From contig JAVHZZ010000007.1 in assembly GCA_036250195.1 (NCBI GenBank), forward strand, positions 158,796,399 through 158,860,398: 64,000 nt of DNA. Direction: 5' to 3'. The position numbers and the translations under genes are program-made. Shown in pieces: positions 40,001 through 55,000 of this stretch. The stretch is from Mixophyes australis (lineage: Eukaryota > Chordata > Amphibia > Anura > Limnodynastidae). Within the stretch, counting starts at the first letter, position 1, and the number at the start of each line of letters is the position of its first letter. Under the pieces are notes generated by a model. It did no database searches. It was not told the origin of the DNA and worked only from the letters and a program-made list of their open reading frames with translations.

Positions 40001-43000
40001 TACAGGACGTATAATGTTACCTGGGTAACACAGGTGAGGTCGCAGGCCACGTACAGGACATATAACGTTACCTGGGTAATACAGGTGAGGGCGCAGGCCG
40101 TGTACAGGACGTATAACGTTACCTGGGTAACACAGGTGAGGGCGCAGGCCATGTACAGGACGTATAACGTTACCTGGGTAACACAGGTGAGGTCGCAGGC
40201 CACGTACAGGACATATAACGTTACCTGGGTAATACAGGTGAGGGCGCAGGCCACGTACAGGACGTATAACGTTACCTGGGTAACACAGGTGAGGGCGCAG
40301 GCCGTGTACAGGACGTATAACGTTACCTGGGTAATACAGGTGAGGGCGCAGGCCATGTACAGGACGTATAACGTTACCTAGGTAATACAGCTGAGGGTGT
40401 AGCACCAGTCGGCAGGCCAGGGAGCTCTCCAGGGCTGATTCACACACTTTTATATAACTCTGAATATTGCGCTTCAGATCGAACAACGTCACGTTGGAAG
40501 CCATAGAGAAAATATTCTGGACAGTGAGCACGATATGATTGCTGTAACTGGAAATGAACACCAATCATTGTCACAATTAATTTTTTACACATAGGGACCC
40601 ACACTAAGTTGGGCGTACGCCCGTTTCCTTAGCATAAAAGATGCTAATCTGTACTTTGCATACAATAAGCAGCACGTCTGTGTCTGTACGCAGATTACTG
40701 TGTTATTGCCAGAAAGTAACTACAAATGTTTTCAAGACAAAATACATTTATAACATTTTCCTTTTTGACACATTGTCGTAAATCTCATTGTATTTTGCTT
40801 GAAACAAAAGTGGTTATGTGCAGTCAGTGACCTCGGCGGACAGAACAGAGGACACTGTAGTTTGATGCTTTTCTCTCTCAGATCCCTGTTTCATTGACTG
40901 TTTGGTGTGAGAAACGTCCACGAGACTTAAATCACTGCCCAATAAACAGCTTTACATTGCTCTACATTTGATTTGTGCCCCTATATTATCCTTTTAGTGA
41001 ATTATAAACATTTTTCTAGACTACTTTATTTCACTCATTAATAAAATAAATATAATCGTGTACAAAGTGCGTCTTCCTATTCTGATGTCAAATCTTTTCC
41101 CTCCTCCGACCGGTTTTACACTGACAGGGAAACGTTTCTGCGCCAAGATGGCAGAAAGAAGAGCGACGTCCCCGAGGATCCGTAAATCACTGAAAAACAA
41201 TGGTTTTATAGAAGTGAAATGGGAACCCCGACTCTCACCTGGTATTTGTGACTGACGACTGGTAATATCCAGTGATTGTGGAGAAGGATGAATTCAGCTG
41301 CAGAAGAAAGACAGAAATTAGATTTCTCCTGGTCTGTGAGACCGTCCCCAAACGAGACAGCTTTCTAACATACAGAGACTGCTCTCTCATTTGTGTGACA
41401 GTCCTTCAATGCTTAAGACTGTCAGCCGACATGTGTGACGGCTGTCATCTGAGGTCCCTGAATGAGTATGAGATGAATCATGCATGAGAAACTGTTATAT
41501 TATATTATATTATATTAACCATTCATCAATGTGTGAGGACAGCCACTAATGTAAGGGACTGTTAATGAATTGCTACAACTGATAGACAACATATGGGGCT
41601 GTACATCGATGTCACATGATTGGGATATAACAATAAATACAATTTCCTCTTATACTAAATGTGCCCGCACTAAGCACAGATATAGATGGAGTCTTGTTAG
41701 ACACATACTGTATATAATCTGTAGTCTCCGGCGATAATAGGTCATTAAACAAATACACAAATACACACTGGACATCAGATGCAGCAAATCAATAGAGGAA
41801 GTGAGAATCCTCTGATAAACATACATAAGATACAAAAAAGCGCAATCTGCTTTTTTGTATCTTACATACTGTATATAAATCAGTCTCATTACACTGCAGA
41901 GACGGCGCGGTGACAGCGGACGCCCAGCGCTCTGTAACGAGTGACAGGTGCGGCCATTACTCCCATAACTTGACCTAAGGCTCCTAATTCATAAATTCCT
42001 GAATAAACAAATTAGAGGATATTGGGGTGGGGGCAACCCCCAAAACACAGGAACATCCTGAACAAAACCACACCCGCTATTCTGCATAACCACGCCCACT
42101 AACGACGGCTGCGCCCACACTCACTATCTGCAGAATTTCCCTCTCGATCTGATGTAAGCGGCCGTGTTTCTCATTACTGCCGTTCAGGAAACTTCTCGGA
42201 ATTTCAATGTGTCCTAGAAACGTTCTCACTGAAAGACAGAATGACACAGTCAGCGTTTGTAGACGGTGGCCCCGATACCACCTGGAAGAACACAGGGGGA
42301 GTAGGGGGGTATAATGGGGACTACAAGTAAACTCACTGTCATTTACATTTGGGGGCATATTTACTAAACTGAAAAAGTGGAGATTCTAGTTATCATTTAT
42401 TTAGTAGATTCTACAAAATGACAGCTGGAATCTGATTGGTTGCTATAGGCAACATCTCCACTTTTCAAACCCGCAGCTTAGTAAATCTACCCCTTGGATT
42501 GTTGGAAGTTGTGAATCTTCAGATCCTGATACCTTCACGTTTATATAATATATCAGCTGAGATCAGAGCTCCCGCAGGGATTAGATTTAGAATTTGTGTT
42601 ATTACAGTTACATAAGGGTGACGTTTACTACTGGGATATGGTTCGTGTTTGTACTTTTTAATAGATAGAAATATAATGATGTAAGTTACTGAAGGAAGAT
42701 ATTTCTCTCTATCTCATCTCTTCTTCTATAATTCAGTGATATTATTATCTAGACAGTTGTACTCACCCAAGATGCATCCAGCTCCTTTCTCCAGAATATA
42801 CCCCAGAGGACACTGACAGCGGAAGGACCCCCAGGAATTCACACACGTGGTCTGTGCAGGACAAGGGTTTGACAAACATTCGTCCACGTCTGGGGAACAG
42901 AGGAACTATTTTATCTGAATGTTTTTTATGTCCTCATCAAACACAAAACAAATAGAGGCTGAATCATATAATATACGGATACATTCAGATGATAATTCAC

Positions 43001-46000
43001 AAGTGTCATTACTATATGTATAATCTTCTGTAAATTATAAATGTATAAAAAGATCTTACAGGACAACCAGAATTAAAACACAAGATGCCTTAAATAAAGG
43101 AGTCACTAATACCATTAACAGATACACTATATGGACAAAACTATTCAGACGCTTGACCATTACACCAACAGGGACTGTAATGATATTGTACACAAATACA
43201 TATACTGTAATATGGAGTTGGGCCCCTTTTGCAGTGATAACAGCTTCCACTCTTCTTGGAAAACTTTACACAAGATGTTGGAGTGTTACTGTGGGAATTT
43301 GTGCCCATTCATTCTGTAGAGTATTTATGAGGTCAGACAAGGATGTTGGACGAGAAGACCTGGCTCACAATCTCCGTTCCAGTTCATCCCAAAGGTGTTT
43401 GATGGGGTTGAGGTCAGGGCTCTGTGCGGCCAGTCAAGTTCTTCTACACCGAACTCATCAAACCATGTCTTTGTGGTCCTTGCTGTGTGCACTGGGGCAC
43501 AGTCATGTTGGGATAGAAAAGGGCCTTCCCCAAACTGTTGTCACAAAGCTTTGTTCAAAATGACTTGGTATGCTGAAGCACTAATATTGCCCTTTACTGG
43601 AGATAAGGGGTCTAGCCCAAACCCTAAAATACAGCCCCATACCATTATCCCTCCTCCACCAAACTTCACAGTTGGCATAATGTAGTCAGGAAGGTAACGT
43701 TCTCCTGGCATCCGCCAACCCAGACTCTCCCATCTGACTGCCAAACAGAGAAGTGTGATTCCTCACTCCACAGAACACGTTTCCACTGCTCCACAGTCCA
43801 GTGTCAGTGTGCTTTACACCACTCCATCCGACGCTTGACATTGGTCTTGGTGATGTGAGGCTGCATGCAGCTGCTCGGCCATGGAAACCACAGTTTTTGT
43901 GCTTACATTAATGTCAGTGGAAGTTTGGAACACTTCAGCTATGGAATCAGAAGTCACTGACCTCTTCAAAACGACCCATTTTGTATCACAAATGTTTGCA
44001 AATGGAGACTGCATAGCTAGGTGCACTAAGCTCAGCACTTTCATAATCCATAGAATGCAGCGTTATGTCTGCCTGGCGCACAGATAAGACCACTCCCACA
44101 TTCACGGTAAAACTCAGATGTGCCTACGTTTGCAGGATTGTGGGTAAACACAAGAAAACACGTTGTAGTGTTAAAAAGTAGCTTTAAAATCCAGCCTACT
44201 CTCCCTGTAGGACCGCCCCTTCAATAATTACAGCGGCACGTTGCCATGAAGGAGGCTAGAAAACTTGTAACAAAGTATAACACTAAGTGCAACATCTCTC
44301 ATATATATCCTTGTTCTACACAACAAAATATCTAGGAACCATATTGTTTTCTAAACAAGCATGAGGGTTAGTAACTAAAGTCGGACCCTTGTCACTGCAT
44401 AACTTGCCCTTGTTTGATGGATGGTAGTTGCTGATTGGCTGCTCTGAGTTACTCTGTATCCTCACATTGTTACTGTATCAACACCGATGTCTCTTATACA
44501 TATAAAAGCCCAACCGTCGATCTGAACAAAACTAAAGGTCCTCACCTCTGTCACAGTGGTCTCCACGCCAGGCTGGTGGGCAATCACAACTGTAGCCTTT
44601 ACTACTGTCCACACAGACGCCTCCATTGTGACAAGGATTGGGGGCGCAGAAGCTGGCTGGGGAAACGAGAAAACGGGGTGAGACAACTATAGTTGACAAT
44701 CTGCTGTCTGTACAACAAAACCAACAACACAGTAAATGCTGCACCTGATACAGTAGATCTTGGACCCGCAGCGTCTGGGGGGGTAGTTGCAGGGGTAGAT
44801 GTATATTTTACAATAACTATGTCAGGTGGAGAGGTTGTGTAAGCAGGTAACTTCTTGTCTTTAGTACGGACTGTCGTCTCCAACCTTGGTGCTACGGTCT
44901 TAAGGTCCATTCTGGTTGTCCTGTCTGTCATGACCTGAGTACCGGCATCACCAGTGGCCAATGTGGAGCTTTCTGATGTAGTTGTCTTTATAGACTCGTT
45001 GGGGATTCTGTGGGTGGTATAATGTGACGATGGAATCAATAGATCCTTGGTAGTTGTTGTAGATGGAACATTATCAGTGGTCTGTGCTGGAGTGTCATCG
45101 AGCTCCGTTACCAGGACACTTTGGGTTCTCTTGTCTTCTGTGGAAGTGATCGTCATTTGCGTCTCAACCTCTGATTGCAAAGTCGTTACTAAAACTCTTA
45201 CAGCGGGAGTCGTTCCATCAAACATTGTAATTCCAGGCTCCGTGTTTGTCTGGTAAGGTTCCGTTATGCCGATTACCGACCTATTGTCAGCTCTAGATGG
45301 TTCATTGGTCCGACTTGGTGATAAAGAATAAGTATGAGGGGTACTCATATCTGTGCTCTGAAATGAAGGTGATCCTGTCTGAGAAGATGGTGGCAGCGAT
45401 GGGAAAGATGACAGTGGGGGGGTGGTTGATTGGGCGGTCAGGGGGACAGGGGACTTTGTGGAGACAGACCCTGGGGAAATGTCAGACGGAGTTTGGGTGA
45501 CAGAGGAGTGACGTGAAAAGACAAATGTGGAAGGAGTTGGAGATGAGGAGTCCTCCACTGAAGATTGGTTGGAATCTGTTCTTACAGGAGGAGAAGAAAA
45601 TGATGCACTAGAGGCTGGAAATGTGGATGTAGAGAATGAGGATTCAACACTGAGCAATGAAGAGTTGGAGGATGAAGAAAGATATGATGATGATGATGAC
45701 AAGACAACCGATGAATTGTTATCTAGTACATCTGTCTCTGTGAAATCCCTTGTTGGGTTAGAAGCAGTCACAGGGTCACTGGTGAACAGGACAGTGGAAT
45801 TTGACAAATGGTGAGATGTGGGGGGCGGGTAGGTCGTCAGCGGGTATGAATGGGTCTGTAGAGGGTATGTGCTGGGCACTGACAATCCAGAATCAGAAAC
45901 TGTGTTTCTGGTCTCAGAGCTCTCTGTTGAATTCTCGATATCTTGTGCTGTCGTCAGAGACTTCTGTGTTGTGTTCCCCAAATCCTCTCTCGTAGATACA

Positions 46001-49000
46001 GGTTTGTGACTCTGAGTGTTTGTGGAACCAGAGTCCAAAGCGGTGGTGTAAGTGGGAATCTCCGTAATGTCTGATAAGTTGCTGTCATTAGTCACAGATA
46101 ACAGGGTCCTAGTGAAGGTGGTGGATATGAATGTAGTGTCCATATGGGGGGTCCTTTTGTTGACGTGTCTTCGTGTTGCTGATTTCTGGGTGATGCCGGT
46201 GTCTGAAATATGACAGAAAAGAGAAACAGGTATTAAAATATTATATCTGTGTGTAAATTATGGCACAGTAATTCTGATATGACAATATATATTATATATC
46301 TCCTTATTTTTCATGTAAGATCTATAAATATATAAACATTTACTATTACGTTTCATGTTTCTCCCATTATCCTCCCTCAGAGGAGAGACGTAGGGGAGAA
46401 GTTGGGTGTTATAGCAGAGCAGATGGTGTATCCTCACGCTCTATCCTGTTACCCGGCTTTCTCCTGCTCTATCTCGCTCCCATGATCCTCGCTCATCCTC
46501 CTCCATGTCTGCTCCCTAGCATGTAAACATGTTATATTATGTTGTGTTATAATTATCATGTTTTAATATGTGATGTTATATTATCATGTCGTATTATGTC
46601 ATGTAACATTATGTCTTGCCAACTGCATTGTGTTATATTACCTCAGGTCAATTGTCTTCTTTACCTATTTTGTCCTACTTACCATACGGTGCTGCGGATT
46701 AATAATCTCATGGTATTTCCCCTATATCTCACCTTTACTTCACCTGTATCACCTGAACACCACCTGTATTTCACCTGTACATCACCTATATCTCACCTGT
46801 ACTTCAGCTATATCTCACCTGTACTCCAGCTATATCTCACCTGTACTCCACCTATATCTCACCTGTATTCCACCTATATCTCACCTGTACTCCACCTATA
46901 TCTCACCTGTACTCCACCTATAGCTCACCTGTACATCACCTATATATCACCTGTACTCCAGCTATATCTCACCTGTACGTCACCAATATCTCACCTGTAC
47001 TCGTTATATCTCACCTGTACGTCATCTAAATCTCACCAATACTCCAGCTACATCTCCCCTGTACACCACCTATATCTCACCTGTATTCCAGCTATATCTC
47101 ACCTGTACTCCACCTATATCTCACCTGTATGTCACCTATATCTCACCTGTACATCACCTATATCTCACCTGTACTCCGCCTATATCTCACCTGTACTTCA
47201 GCTATATCTCACCTGTACTCCACCTATATCTCACCTGTACATCACCAATATCTCACCTGTACATCACCTATATCTCACCTGTACTCCACCTATATCTCAC
47301 CTGTACGTCACCAATATCTCACCTGTACATCAACTATATCTCACCTGTACTCCACCTATATCTCACCTGTACGTCACATATATCTCACCTGTACTTCAGC
47401 TATATCTCACCTGTACTCCACCTATATCTCACCTGTACGTCACCAATATCTTACCTGTACATCACCTATATCTCACCTGTACTCCGCCTATATCTCACCT
47501 GTACTTCAGATATATCTCACCTGTACTCCACCTATATCTCACCTGTAGGTCACCAATATCTCACCTGTACATCACCTATATCTCCCCTGTACTCCGCCTA
47601 TATCTCACCTGTAGTTTACCTATATCTCACCTACACCCCACCTGTATGTACTCCTGTTGGTGCAGTTTAACCCACATGACCCTGAGATGTGAGGGACTGA
47701 GCTACAGCCGAATGTTCGATCATCATTAGGTAAGTATCAAAGAGAAAGCAAAAGGTAAGAAAATAGAGAAAGAAACAGAGCGAGAGGTGAGGATGACGTC
47801 TGATTATTTCTCTGAAGTTTGGGATTAGTTGACCCCTCTGTGAAATGTGGGAGTTTCCGTTATTCTGCCTAATTTTAGAGCCCCCGTAGCCCCCCCACCA
47901 TCATGTTTTGAAGCCTCAGCTGCGGATATCATGATCTGGGTGGAGGAGATTTGGCGTCCAGAGGAATTTGTACTAACAAAGGCGGAGGTCAGTCTGTAGT
48001 GTCCAGAGGTTTCCTTCCTAGTGACAGAGCAGCCACAGAAACCAACTCTATCGCCCATTGTCTAGACAGCTCTTATAAACATCCTATAGTCTGATTACAG
48101 GGAACAAAGACCCCTCACGTGTGTCCCAGAGTCCCAGTCACCGATGGTGGAGATCTGATTCATTAACCCCCATTATATCATTTGCCTACAACATTCACCG
48201 ATCACCGCTGGGAACAGGCGGAGAAACTGCCCAGAGCAGACGTATCATTTAACCCTTCATAGTCCAGGTTAATCTGGGAGGAAACTCAAACCACAAAGCT
48301 ATAGACAGAGACATCATGGGGGGAAGGAGCACTAGGATATCTATTCTCCTTCACACCCCAACACTACTTCTAGGTACAGCTTGTGTGATAAGAATGTTCA
48401 GCGCTGACAACCAGGCAGCAACGTATGAAAGTAAATCCGCTAACTTAGCATAAATGGCGTAAGCGCAGATCTGTACATCCAGGGAGGTTGTGACAATGTC
48501 AGTTTTCTGATTAATTAATGTTTTCATTCTTTCCCAGATCTATGTCGCCCCCTCCTGGTCATCCTGTGGGTTGGTGTCAGTAAAACTGACATATTGTAGT
48601 AAAGAATTGCAGATTTTGGGCCTGATTCATTAACATTCATTACTTTCTGCACTGGCGTATTCTCCGGTTCTGGGCGTGCGCAGAGCGATTTTACGCAAAA
48701 TACATCACATATGGGCATTTACTGAGGCTAAAAACATTCCTGGTCAGCTGCATCGTACAGGAAATAACGGCTTAAAAATGAATTGAGATTTGGGGAATTC
48801 TTGTTGTATTATGAGATGAGATGATCTGCAAATTAACTTGATGAATCTAGTTGGAGGGTGGATATTCTGCAGATCTAAACTGGAACTAAAGATCGTTATG
48901 TTCAGCTCCTGAGGGAGCAAATACCTGACTCAGTTCTGTTAACACTGACAAAGTAAGATGCTGATAGAAAGCTGTATGAATTCAGCCATTACAGGCTCCA

Positions 49001-52000
49001 AGTGGTTCCCTGCAGTTTCCTCCAATACCAGAGACATCAAGCTGACCCGGGAGATATTGTTCTTGTGCTGAAGTGTCAGACGCCGTTACATAATGCTGCA
49101 ATGTTACATAACGCTGCAATTTTATGCGAGGAAACTGTGACGTTCCAATCCGAGGTTACGGTCGGTCAGGATCGCTGTTACTGTCACCACAAAGTGATTG
49201 TGCTGTTATAATGCTGCATGCGGCGTTTCAACAACAGAATGGATTTGGTGCAATATCAGGATAGAGATCCCCATAATTCTACGTGTATCCATGCTTTGGA
49301 ACGCCGTCCTTTCTTTGTCAGACTTTAACTGCAGCGCTATGAAACGCGTTGGGCTCAACTGATTAACAGACGTAAGATAAAAAAAAACCAACATTTTACA
49401 TCAGTTAATTGAGCCCAAGATAATTCAGTGACAGAGCGCTAAATTCAGAGTCACTGGAATAGATTTCATAATAAGTCTGAGGGCCGGAATCATTAAGGAG
49501 AACAAAGCATAAGAAGTATATAAAAGTATATAAATAAATGATGATGATGAAAAAATTAGTAACTTTCCACCTGGGCAAAACCATGTTGCATTGGAGTGGG
49601 AGGTAAATTTAAAATGTGGGAATAGATTTATAGTTCGGGTAGAGCATGTCATCATCATTTATGATGATAGCGCCACTGATTCCACAGCGCTGTACAGAGA
49701 ACTCATTCACGTCAGTCCCTGCCCCATTGGAGCTTACAGTCTAAATTCCCTAACACACTCACATACAGACAGACACACAGACTAAGGTCAATTTTTTATA
49801 TCACCCAATTAACCTACCAGTATGTTTTTAGAGTGTGGGAGGAAACCAGAGCACCCAGAGGATACCCACACAAACACGGGGAGAACATACAAACTCCTCA
49901 CAGATAAGGCCATGGTCGGGAATTGAACTCATGACCCCAGCGCTGTGAGGCAGAAGTGCTAACCACTGAGCCACCGTGTCCTAGATCAACTTTAAATTTA
50001 AATGTAAAAATAAAGCTATCAAGTATTTGTGTGCTACATGAGAAAGCAGCCAGTTATATGTGCAAAATAATAAACTAATTTGCACCCCTTGCACTATAAC
50101 ATGGTTTGTCCATTAACAAACTCACTCCTTTTTTTGCTGTGCTCTTCTTAGTGACTCAGGCCCTGAGAGTATAACGTATTGTTTCCTTGTGAACCAAAGA
50201 TTAAGTAGCGTACAGAATATTCTGTCCCTGATACTTTCTATTGAAGAAAGTTTGAGACACTGGAACGATGGTAACGTTCTTTTATTTCATTAAATGTTAA
50301 CCATTTCCATGCCTGTGCTGGTCTGATCATTTATTGTTAAACACTGAAAGTGCATTAACCCTCCCTGTCTGCCCAGTAGGACGGCATGATGGTGGTTAAT
50401 TGCGGGAAGTGAAGGGGTTAATTCCTCCTTCTATTGCTGTCACCCTCTATTAATACATTGGATTCTTCACATACTGGGTGTTACCAGGAAATTCCACAAC
50501 AAATCTCCTGTCTCTCTGCACCAAGAGCTCAATGTCTGATAACAGTCCAAAGCTGAACCCTTCAGATACAATGATGCAGCTCCCCCTGCTGGGGACATGG
50601 AGGCACAGCACTGTCACTCCCAGCAATGCAGATAGAGGTGCTGCTAATACTATAGACTAATAAAATCATATCACAAGGTCACTAAGCGCTGTCGCACTTT
50701 ACAGTTACCAGTCTTGTAAAAGGCGGACACCAGGACACCAGGCCAAGTTTCTTGATGAAAATAAACGAGGGAGGATTTTATTTACCTCTTACAACTTGAC
50801 AATAAGTCACTTTAGGCAGCAGTTACTCGACACAAGAGCTGACATTCTAGTATTGTGGCACATTCGCAGGCAGACCGCCCCCTCTCTAGGAGATATGGGT
50901 ACCCTCAGCTACATCTGTAACATGAATCTGTATGATATAAGTCTGTTCATGTGATGTAACAAAGTATCCATATGTTGTAATACTGTATCCATTTAGTGTA
51001 ACGATGTATCCGTGTGAATTAACATTGTATCCGTGTGATGTGATCTCGGATCTGTGTAATTTTGGCACAGATTTGCTGCTCCCCCATCAGACCTGTAAGT
51101 GAGATGGTTTCGGACAATACCCTGAGCTCAGTGCTGAGAGAACCATTACACAAAGCAGCTTTCAGACCTGTTACCATGTTATAGATCCCTGAGAGGCCAC
51201 ATTGTCCGACCCAGGAGAGGATCCTCTCTTCTCCAAGGTTTTACCTGACTTTCCCACCAGCTGTACAATGATGGCTTTGTCCATTACACACTGAGGCTGG
51301 GGGAAAAATATTCCTACTATGGCCTCTTACGGGACACATAATGACCAATGCCCCCCCCCCCCCCCCCCCCCTGCGGCTCGGTTACAGGACACATAATGCC
51401 CCCCCCACCACCCCCCCCCCCCCCGCGGCTCGGTTACAGGACACATAATGACCCCCCCCCCCCCCCCCGCGGCTCGGTTACAGGACACATAATGACCCCC
51501 CCCCGCGCGGCTCGGTTACAGGACAGGTGTCTGCTGGTCTGTCCCACTGTAACAGATGCTACTTATACTGATTTGCAGGAGAGACTGGGGGTCATTAAAA
51601 AATTACAGACACAGGTGACCTCGCTAACTTCAGTCCCTGTCCCATTGGAATTACAGTCTAAATTACCTAACACACACACACACACACACAGACTAGGGTC
51701 AATTTTACAGCAGCCAATCAACTTACCAGTATGTTTTTGGAGTGTGGGAGGAAACCGGAGCACCTGGAGGAAACCCACGCAAACACGGGGAGAACATACA
51801 AACTCCACACAGATAAGGCCATGGTTGGTAAGGGAGTTCATGACCCCAGTACTGTGAGGTAGAAGTGCTAACCACTGAGCCAGCTTCTTATTCTATCCGT
51901 ATGATAAAGGACACAGTACTGCGTCTCTTCTTCTATATATCACCTGTCAATCCAAGGTACACCTGAAGGGCCTGTGTTCCTGGCTTGGAACTAGTTAGTC

Positions 52001-55000
52001 ATTAAAATGTAATGATCAGATGTTATTCTCAGTATCTCTTCTGCTAACTGCACATGACTACCAGGCTGGTTGTGTATTTGCTACAATTCCCAGCATCGGT
52101 ATGTAAAGAGAATTGCACAGCACCATTTCTTGCTCTCCATTCCCTGTATATTAACATTGCTGCGTTATGAAAGTGCTCTTGTCCTTCATATTCTCCTCCT
52201 GACCGACATATCTCTCTAGTAAGTGTTACATCTGTAATGTGCGCCCTGATGAATGGATATTGTACAGTTAGATAAATATTTCCCACTACTGGCTCCATCA
52301 TCCTTCCGCTGTTCTCCAGCTTCTATATACAACTGCTATTTAGAGACACTGTTTGAAATACTTAGATGGGGTCTGTATTACGGACACTGGCAGAGGAGGG
52401 CTGGGGGTTACTCCCAACAGTCACACGTCAGGGCTGGTTACTGTCACAGCTCTGGGTCCCTGCTGCTGTGACAGGTGCCAGATTTATCAGAGGCTGAAGC
52501 TGGACAATAAGTGTAAGACTGTCACTTCCAGCGCTAGAGAGGTTAATCCCGGCTGCCTGGATAATGTAAGAGGATTAAGTGGGCATCTGCGGCCGGCAGA
52601 GGCTGGTGAGAGCTCTGACTTATGAGAGGTCCTCGGGGGGTGAAGACAGGTGGACCTGGTTTAGAGGAGAGTGGAGGGGGCTCTCAGGGCCTAGAAGGTG
52701 ACATCTCACTATAGTCCATTATAGACCCGCACTCAACATAAGTAGTGATTCAGCTGCCCAGACTGCAATCCCCACTCCTGGCCAAGCAGCAGATCCTCAC
52801 AGTCCTAGCAGAAAGTGCCACAAATCACCTACAACACAGAATAGTGCAGAGCTGCAAGATACATACGCTGGATAACACAGAATGGTAAAGTGTAGGAATA
52901 CTGTCATACACTAGATAACACAGAATGGTACAGAGCAGGAAGAGTGTCAAAAACTGGATAACAGAATGGTGGAAGCAGGAAGATTGTCATATACTGGATA
53001 ACACAGATTGGTGCAGAGCAGGGAGTTTGTTATACACTAGATAACACAGAATGGTCGAGAGTAGAAGGATTGTCATACAATGGATAACACAGAATGGTGA
53101 AAGCAGAAAGATTGTCATACGCTGGATAACACAGAATGGTGGAGAATATATATATTCTATATATTAATATAAATAATAACAAAGGAGTGTCCTGTACAGG
53201 CCTCTATCCTGCGCTGTTATATATTTGCTATATAGCCAGACGATGTGTGGCGCAGACTCAGGGCAGACGTTGGGTACTAAGCTTGATGTACACATACAGA
53301 TCGTATAGTTTTCCTGCACCAAAATGGATTATTTTCTGAAACATAAAAATGACACACACGTAATTAATGAATCTGGAGAAATTCAGATTAAATTGATGGT
53401 TTGTGAATTGTGACGCAACACACATCACAATCTCCATCTGGCAGATCAGATTGGAGCACAATGTCGCAGTAGAAGCCCTGATTACTACTACAGCCATCAG
53501 TTCACAGACTACTACCGACAGGGTCTTCAAGCGCTGTACAAGCGGCGTTATATTGATCGCGTTGGATCGTTACTGTCCTTGTGTCACCCAAACAGTAAAC
53601 GATATTCAGGGAGTAAGATGGAAACAGATTGAAATGGATAAATGGATCTGTACCTTTGTGGCTTTGTTTAGGCTAAATGTCATCAACTGTCTAGTTAATT
53701 TACTTGTTGTAATTAATAATACATTAACATATACTCTCTCCATTATATAGCACCAAAATGTTCTTTAGCATTTTATCATTCACATCAGTTACTGTGCCAG
53801 GGAGCTTACAATCTAAATTCTCTTATAAAACACACATATTTACATAACGTATGTCTATATATATATATGTGTGTAATAAGGTCACGGCCTGGTCTTTGTA
53901 CACATCTGCTGGTTCACTGGCTGCTGCCAAATCATTCTCAGGGATTCTGTTATTACAGAAGAAATTGTCTCAGATCTGGATTTCTAAATAAAAACAGTTT
54001 CCTTCAGATGACGGAGACAGATCCTGGAGATAACTTTTATTTACGGACAATAAATGCCTATATACAGCGGGTGATGTTTCCTGGTTACTGGGCGACTTTC
54101 TTATATCACTGTATCTATATTTGTGTCACAAATAAAACAAGACGTTTAATGAACTGTATGAACAAAATACAGGAAGACGCCCATTGTATGAGACCAAGGC
54201 TCTGTGTCCACCTACACTTATATATAGAGAAAGGGAGGAAGCAGGAAATGAACCCCCTCGGGACACAGAAAGTAATTATCGTTCTCCCAAGTAGCCATAA
54301 AATCACAATTCTTCTACATTCTTTACTTATTTGGAGTGAAAACAACAAATACGACATTATCATCAACCAAACCTAGGATATAAGAATTGCTCTTTTTCAT
54401 GCAGGAGACTGGGGGAGGGGAATTGAAGCGTAGAGTCACTTACTGCATTATAATATACATGTATAATATACCTGCACTGACCCCGGCGTGAGGATGGGAG
54501 TCAGTCACAGCGATACGATTCTAGATCAGAAGACTTATTTCTGTACTCCCATGAGAAGGAATACATGGGGGGTGCAGTAATATATACACCAATTAGCCAC
54601 AACATTAAGACCTCCTTCCTAATATCATCATCATCATTTATTTATATAGCGCCACTGATTCCGCAGCGCTGTACAGAGAACTCATTCACATCAGGCTCTG
54701 CCCCATTGGAGCTTACAGTCTAAATTCCCTAACACACACACACACAGACTAGGGTCAATTTTTGATATCACCCAATTAACCTACCAGTATGTTTTTAGAG
54801 TGTGAGAGGAAACCGGAGCACCTGGAGGAAATCCACGCAAACATGGGGAGAACATACAAACTTCACAGAGATAAGGCCAGGGTCGGGATTTGACCTCATG
54901 ACCCCAGTGCTGTGAGGCAGAAGTTCTAACCACTGAGCCACCGTGCTGCCCAAACAGCTCTGACAAATCACAGCATAGCCTCCACAAGACCTCTGAAGGT

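Noticed and set aside
37918..40564. Open frames of 438, 455 and 271 aa (minus) and 263 aa (plus) over the 51-bp array
   Set aside because: Open in several frames on both strands because the unit lacks stops. Only the exon 7 part (40547-40378) is supported as coding; use of the rest is treated as a hypothesis.
27915..46202. First reading as a second muc13 paralogue
   Set aside because: The SEA, stalk, membrane and tail sequences, and the final RRRDYF, match HEG1, which is the expected neighbour.
46539..47729. 396-aa plus-strand frame
   Set aside because: 22-bp minisatellite; the 66-bp (22-codon) period keeps the frame open by chance.
53403..54376. Frames of 115 and 169 aa on the plus strand
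   Set aside because: They overlap retroposon-like sequence and a TA run, with no domain or promoter; antisense within heg1 intron 1.
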